A DNA stretch of 5,475 nt from Planctomycetota bacterium (GTDB taxonomy: Bacteria > Planctomycetota > UBA1135 > GCA-002686595). The notes under the pieces were generated by a model. That model ran no database searches. It saw only the letters and a program-made list of their open reading frames with translations, and was not told the origin of the DNA. Positions within the stretch are counted from its first letter, which is position 1. Every line of letters begins with the position of its first letter. This document shows, piece after piece, positions 4,172 through 5,475 of the stretch. The position numbers and the translations under genes are program-made. Where the stretch lies: contig JAJFFA010000891.1 in the NCBI GenBank assembly GCA_021776885.1, positions 1 through 5,475 of the forward strand. Reading direction: 5' to 3'.

Positions 4172-5475
4172 GCCCGTTCCGGAGGCAGGAGCGCCTCGGC
4201 CTCGATCTCCACACGGTAGCCCGCGCCCACGAGCCGCGCCTGGACCAGGGTGTTCGCCGGCCGTATCCCGCCGAAGCGCACGCCGTGGGCGCGGGCCACC
4301 GGCTCCCAGTCGTCGATCGAGTCCACGAAGATGCGCGTGCGCGCGATGTCCTCGAAGCGCCCGCCGAGGGCCTCGACCGCCGCCGCGATCTTGTCGAGCA
4401 CGAAGTGCGTCTGGGCCGCGGGGTCGTCCCCCCCCACGCGCCGCTCGCCGTGGGTCGCCGTGGTGCCCGAGACCAGGATGCGGCGCCCGTCGCGCAGGGC
4501 GCGGGCGTAGCCGGCGAGGTCCTCCCAGGGCGTGCCGCTGTCGACCCGCGCGCGCTGCTCGGAGACACGCGTCGCCGCGTACCCGGGGGGGAAGCCGTCC
4601 AGGTGGTGGGACAGGTCGCCCGACGCGGTCAGGAAGGGCGGACGGCGATACTCGTCGCCGCAGTCGCCGGGCAGCGGTTCGAAGAGCGCGCAGGCCGCTT
4701 CGACCTCGCCCCGCGTCGTGGCGTCGAGGCGCAGGGCGCTGAGGCGTCGGTTGGCCTCGATGTGCTCGCTCTGGCCCAGGCGCGCACCGACGATGATGCC
4801 GGCGACGTAGGGGCGGTCGAGGATCGTGCGCGCGGCGAGGGCAGCGATGGGCACAGCGGCACGGCGCGCGCTGGCGTCCAGCCGCGTCAGCACCTGCTGG
4901 AACACGGCCCAGCCCCCCGCGGCGTCGATGAAGCGCTTGTACTTGGCCTGGGACCAGGTCAGGGCATCGTCCAGAGCGGGCTCCGGCGCGCCCAGCCAGC
5001 GCTCGGAGAGGAAGCCCCCGGCCAGGGTGCCGTAGCACAGGAGGCGCACGCCGCGCTCGGCGCAGTACTCCGCCATGGCCCCGGCGGCGCGGCGGTCGAT
5101 CAGGGAGTGGCTAACCTGGTTCGAGACCACGTCGAAGCCGCTCTCGCAGACGACGCGCAGGTGCGCGGTGTCGAAGTTGGTCAGGCCCAGGTGGGCGATG
5201 GCGCCCTCGTCACGCAGCTCGGCCAGGTGCTCGAGGCAGTCGACGTAGGCCAGGTCGTGATAGTTCCAGACGTGCAGCTGGAGCAGGTCGAGGCGCTCGC
5301 TCTGCAGGCGCTCGAGGGAGCGGGCCACGGCCGCGCGCACCGCGTCGCGGGTGATCGGGCCGGGCTCGGGCACCCATTTGGTCAGGCGCTCGAGCGCCCC
5401 GGGCACGGGGTAGGCGCCGGCGATGACCTCGGCCGAACCGTAGTGGTCGGCCATGTCGAAGCTGCTGAAGCCCGC
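4168..5475 (-). CDS. Aldo/keto reductase-RidA (YjgF) fusion protein, N-terminus outside the window
   Basis: 435 residues are visible, numbered here from the window edge; the start codon lies beyond it. The frame is open to the last base, and residues 1-7 (AGFSSFD) continue the reductase motif, so the Met at 5454 is internal. Residues 1 to about 290 are an aldo/keto reductase with an apparently intact tetrad: Asp7 and Tyr12 in FDMADHYG, Lys33 in LTKW, and His68 in LQLHVWNY. GLTNFDTAH follows at 97-105, and a normal cofactor motif VGARLGQSEHIEAN at 229-242. After a short linker, residues about 310-435 form a RidA/YjgF/YER057c/UK114 domain: SGTPWEDLAGYARAL, ILVSGTTAT, the RTRIFVDSIDDW helix-strand region, RPANTLVQARL and VEIEAEAL. 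RidA proteins hydrolyse reactive enamines and imines to ketones, and aldo/keto reductases reduce carbonyls, so the two halves could act in sequence; that is inference. The next gene begins in its stop codon (ATGA). Confidence 0.93.
   Translation of the reverse strand, partial: AGFSSFDMADHYGSAEVIAGAYPVPGALERLTKWVPEPGPITRDAVRAAVARSLERLQSERLDLLQLHVWNYHDLAYVDCLEHLAELRDEGAIAHLGLTNFDTAHLRVVCESGFDVVSNQVSHSLIDRRAAGAMAEYCAERGVRLLCYGTLAGGFLSERWLGAPEPALDDALTWSQAKYKRFIDAAGGWAVFQQVLTRLDASARRAAVPIAALAARTILDRPYVAGIIVGARLGQSEHIEANRRLSALRLDATTRGEVEAACALFEPLPGDCGDEYRRPPFLTASGDLSHHLDGFPPGYAATRVSEQRARVDSGTPWEDLAGYARALRDGRRILVSGTTATHGERRVGGDDPAAQTHFVLDKIAAAVEALGGRFEDIARTRIFVDSIDDWEPVARAHGVRFGGIRPANTLVQARLVGAGYRVEIEAEALLPPERA

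Noticed and set aside
3513..4568. 351-codon minus-strand open frame spanning three real genes
   Set aside because: Ser/Arg/Thr/Pro-rich and in a different frame from the fusion, the TIGR04076-like and the reductase genes, all of which have family motifs.
4172..5038. Upstream extension of the TIGR04076-like frame to an ATG at 5038
   Set aside because: The extra 289 codons are Arg/Pro/Gly-rich shadow of the fusion gene. The family match begins right after the ATG at 4171, which also makes a classic ATGA overlap.
4168..5454. Start of the fusion gene at the Met codon at 5454
   Set aside because: The seven codons before it (AGFSSFD) are in frame and include the catalytic Asp of the reductase, so the gene continues past the window edge.

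Overview
The window is GC-rich DNA (about 70 % by eye, not counted) that is almost entirely coding, with strong G/C preference at third codon positions. Two exported proteins and a tightly packed set of reductase genes point to a free-living Gram-negative bacterium. The FG-GAP propeller protein, the secreted protein ending in an 'NYC...CVGG...TW.FQ.W.RD...TD' module, and the lack of well-spaced Shine-Dalgarno sites together recall marine Planctomycetota. That assignment rests on memory of similar proteins and is only moderately secure; Myxococcota and other high-GC groups remain possible.

Left part (1-2741). Bases 1-170 hold no gene that can be supported; they carry a GC-rich hairpin at 74-102 that could be a terminator. 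Bases 171-1241 (minus) encode a small exported FG-GAP/VCBS protein: seven calcium-loop repeats, the last six motifs at an exact 49-residue spacing, probably one closed seven-bladed beta-propeller. A 93-base divergent intergenic region (1242-1334) separates it from a 468-residue secreted protein (1335-2741, plus) made of a signal peptide, two copies of a ~155-residue beta domain and a C-terminal ~125-residue module.

Right part (2743-5475, minus). Three genes are read leftwards and overlap at each junction, by 4 and 8 bases, so they form an operon. First is an aldo/keto reductase fused to a C-terminal RidA/YjgF domain; its N-terminus lies outside the window. Next is a 116-residue TIGR04076-like protein of unknown function. 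Last is a second aldo/keto reductase, clearly a paralogue of the first, in which the catalytic His is Ala and the late cofactor-binding motif has changed. The operon ends one base from the stop codon of the secreted protein gene, so the two converge with no terminator between them.

The operon is the most interesting part of the window. A carbonyl reductase fused to an imine/enamine deaminase-type domain, a small uncharacterised partner and a possibly non-canonical second reductase look like a dedicated, undescribed small-molecule pathway or repair unit. No substrate can be read from the sequence.
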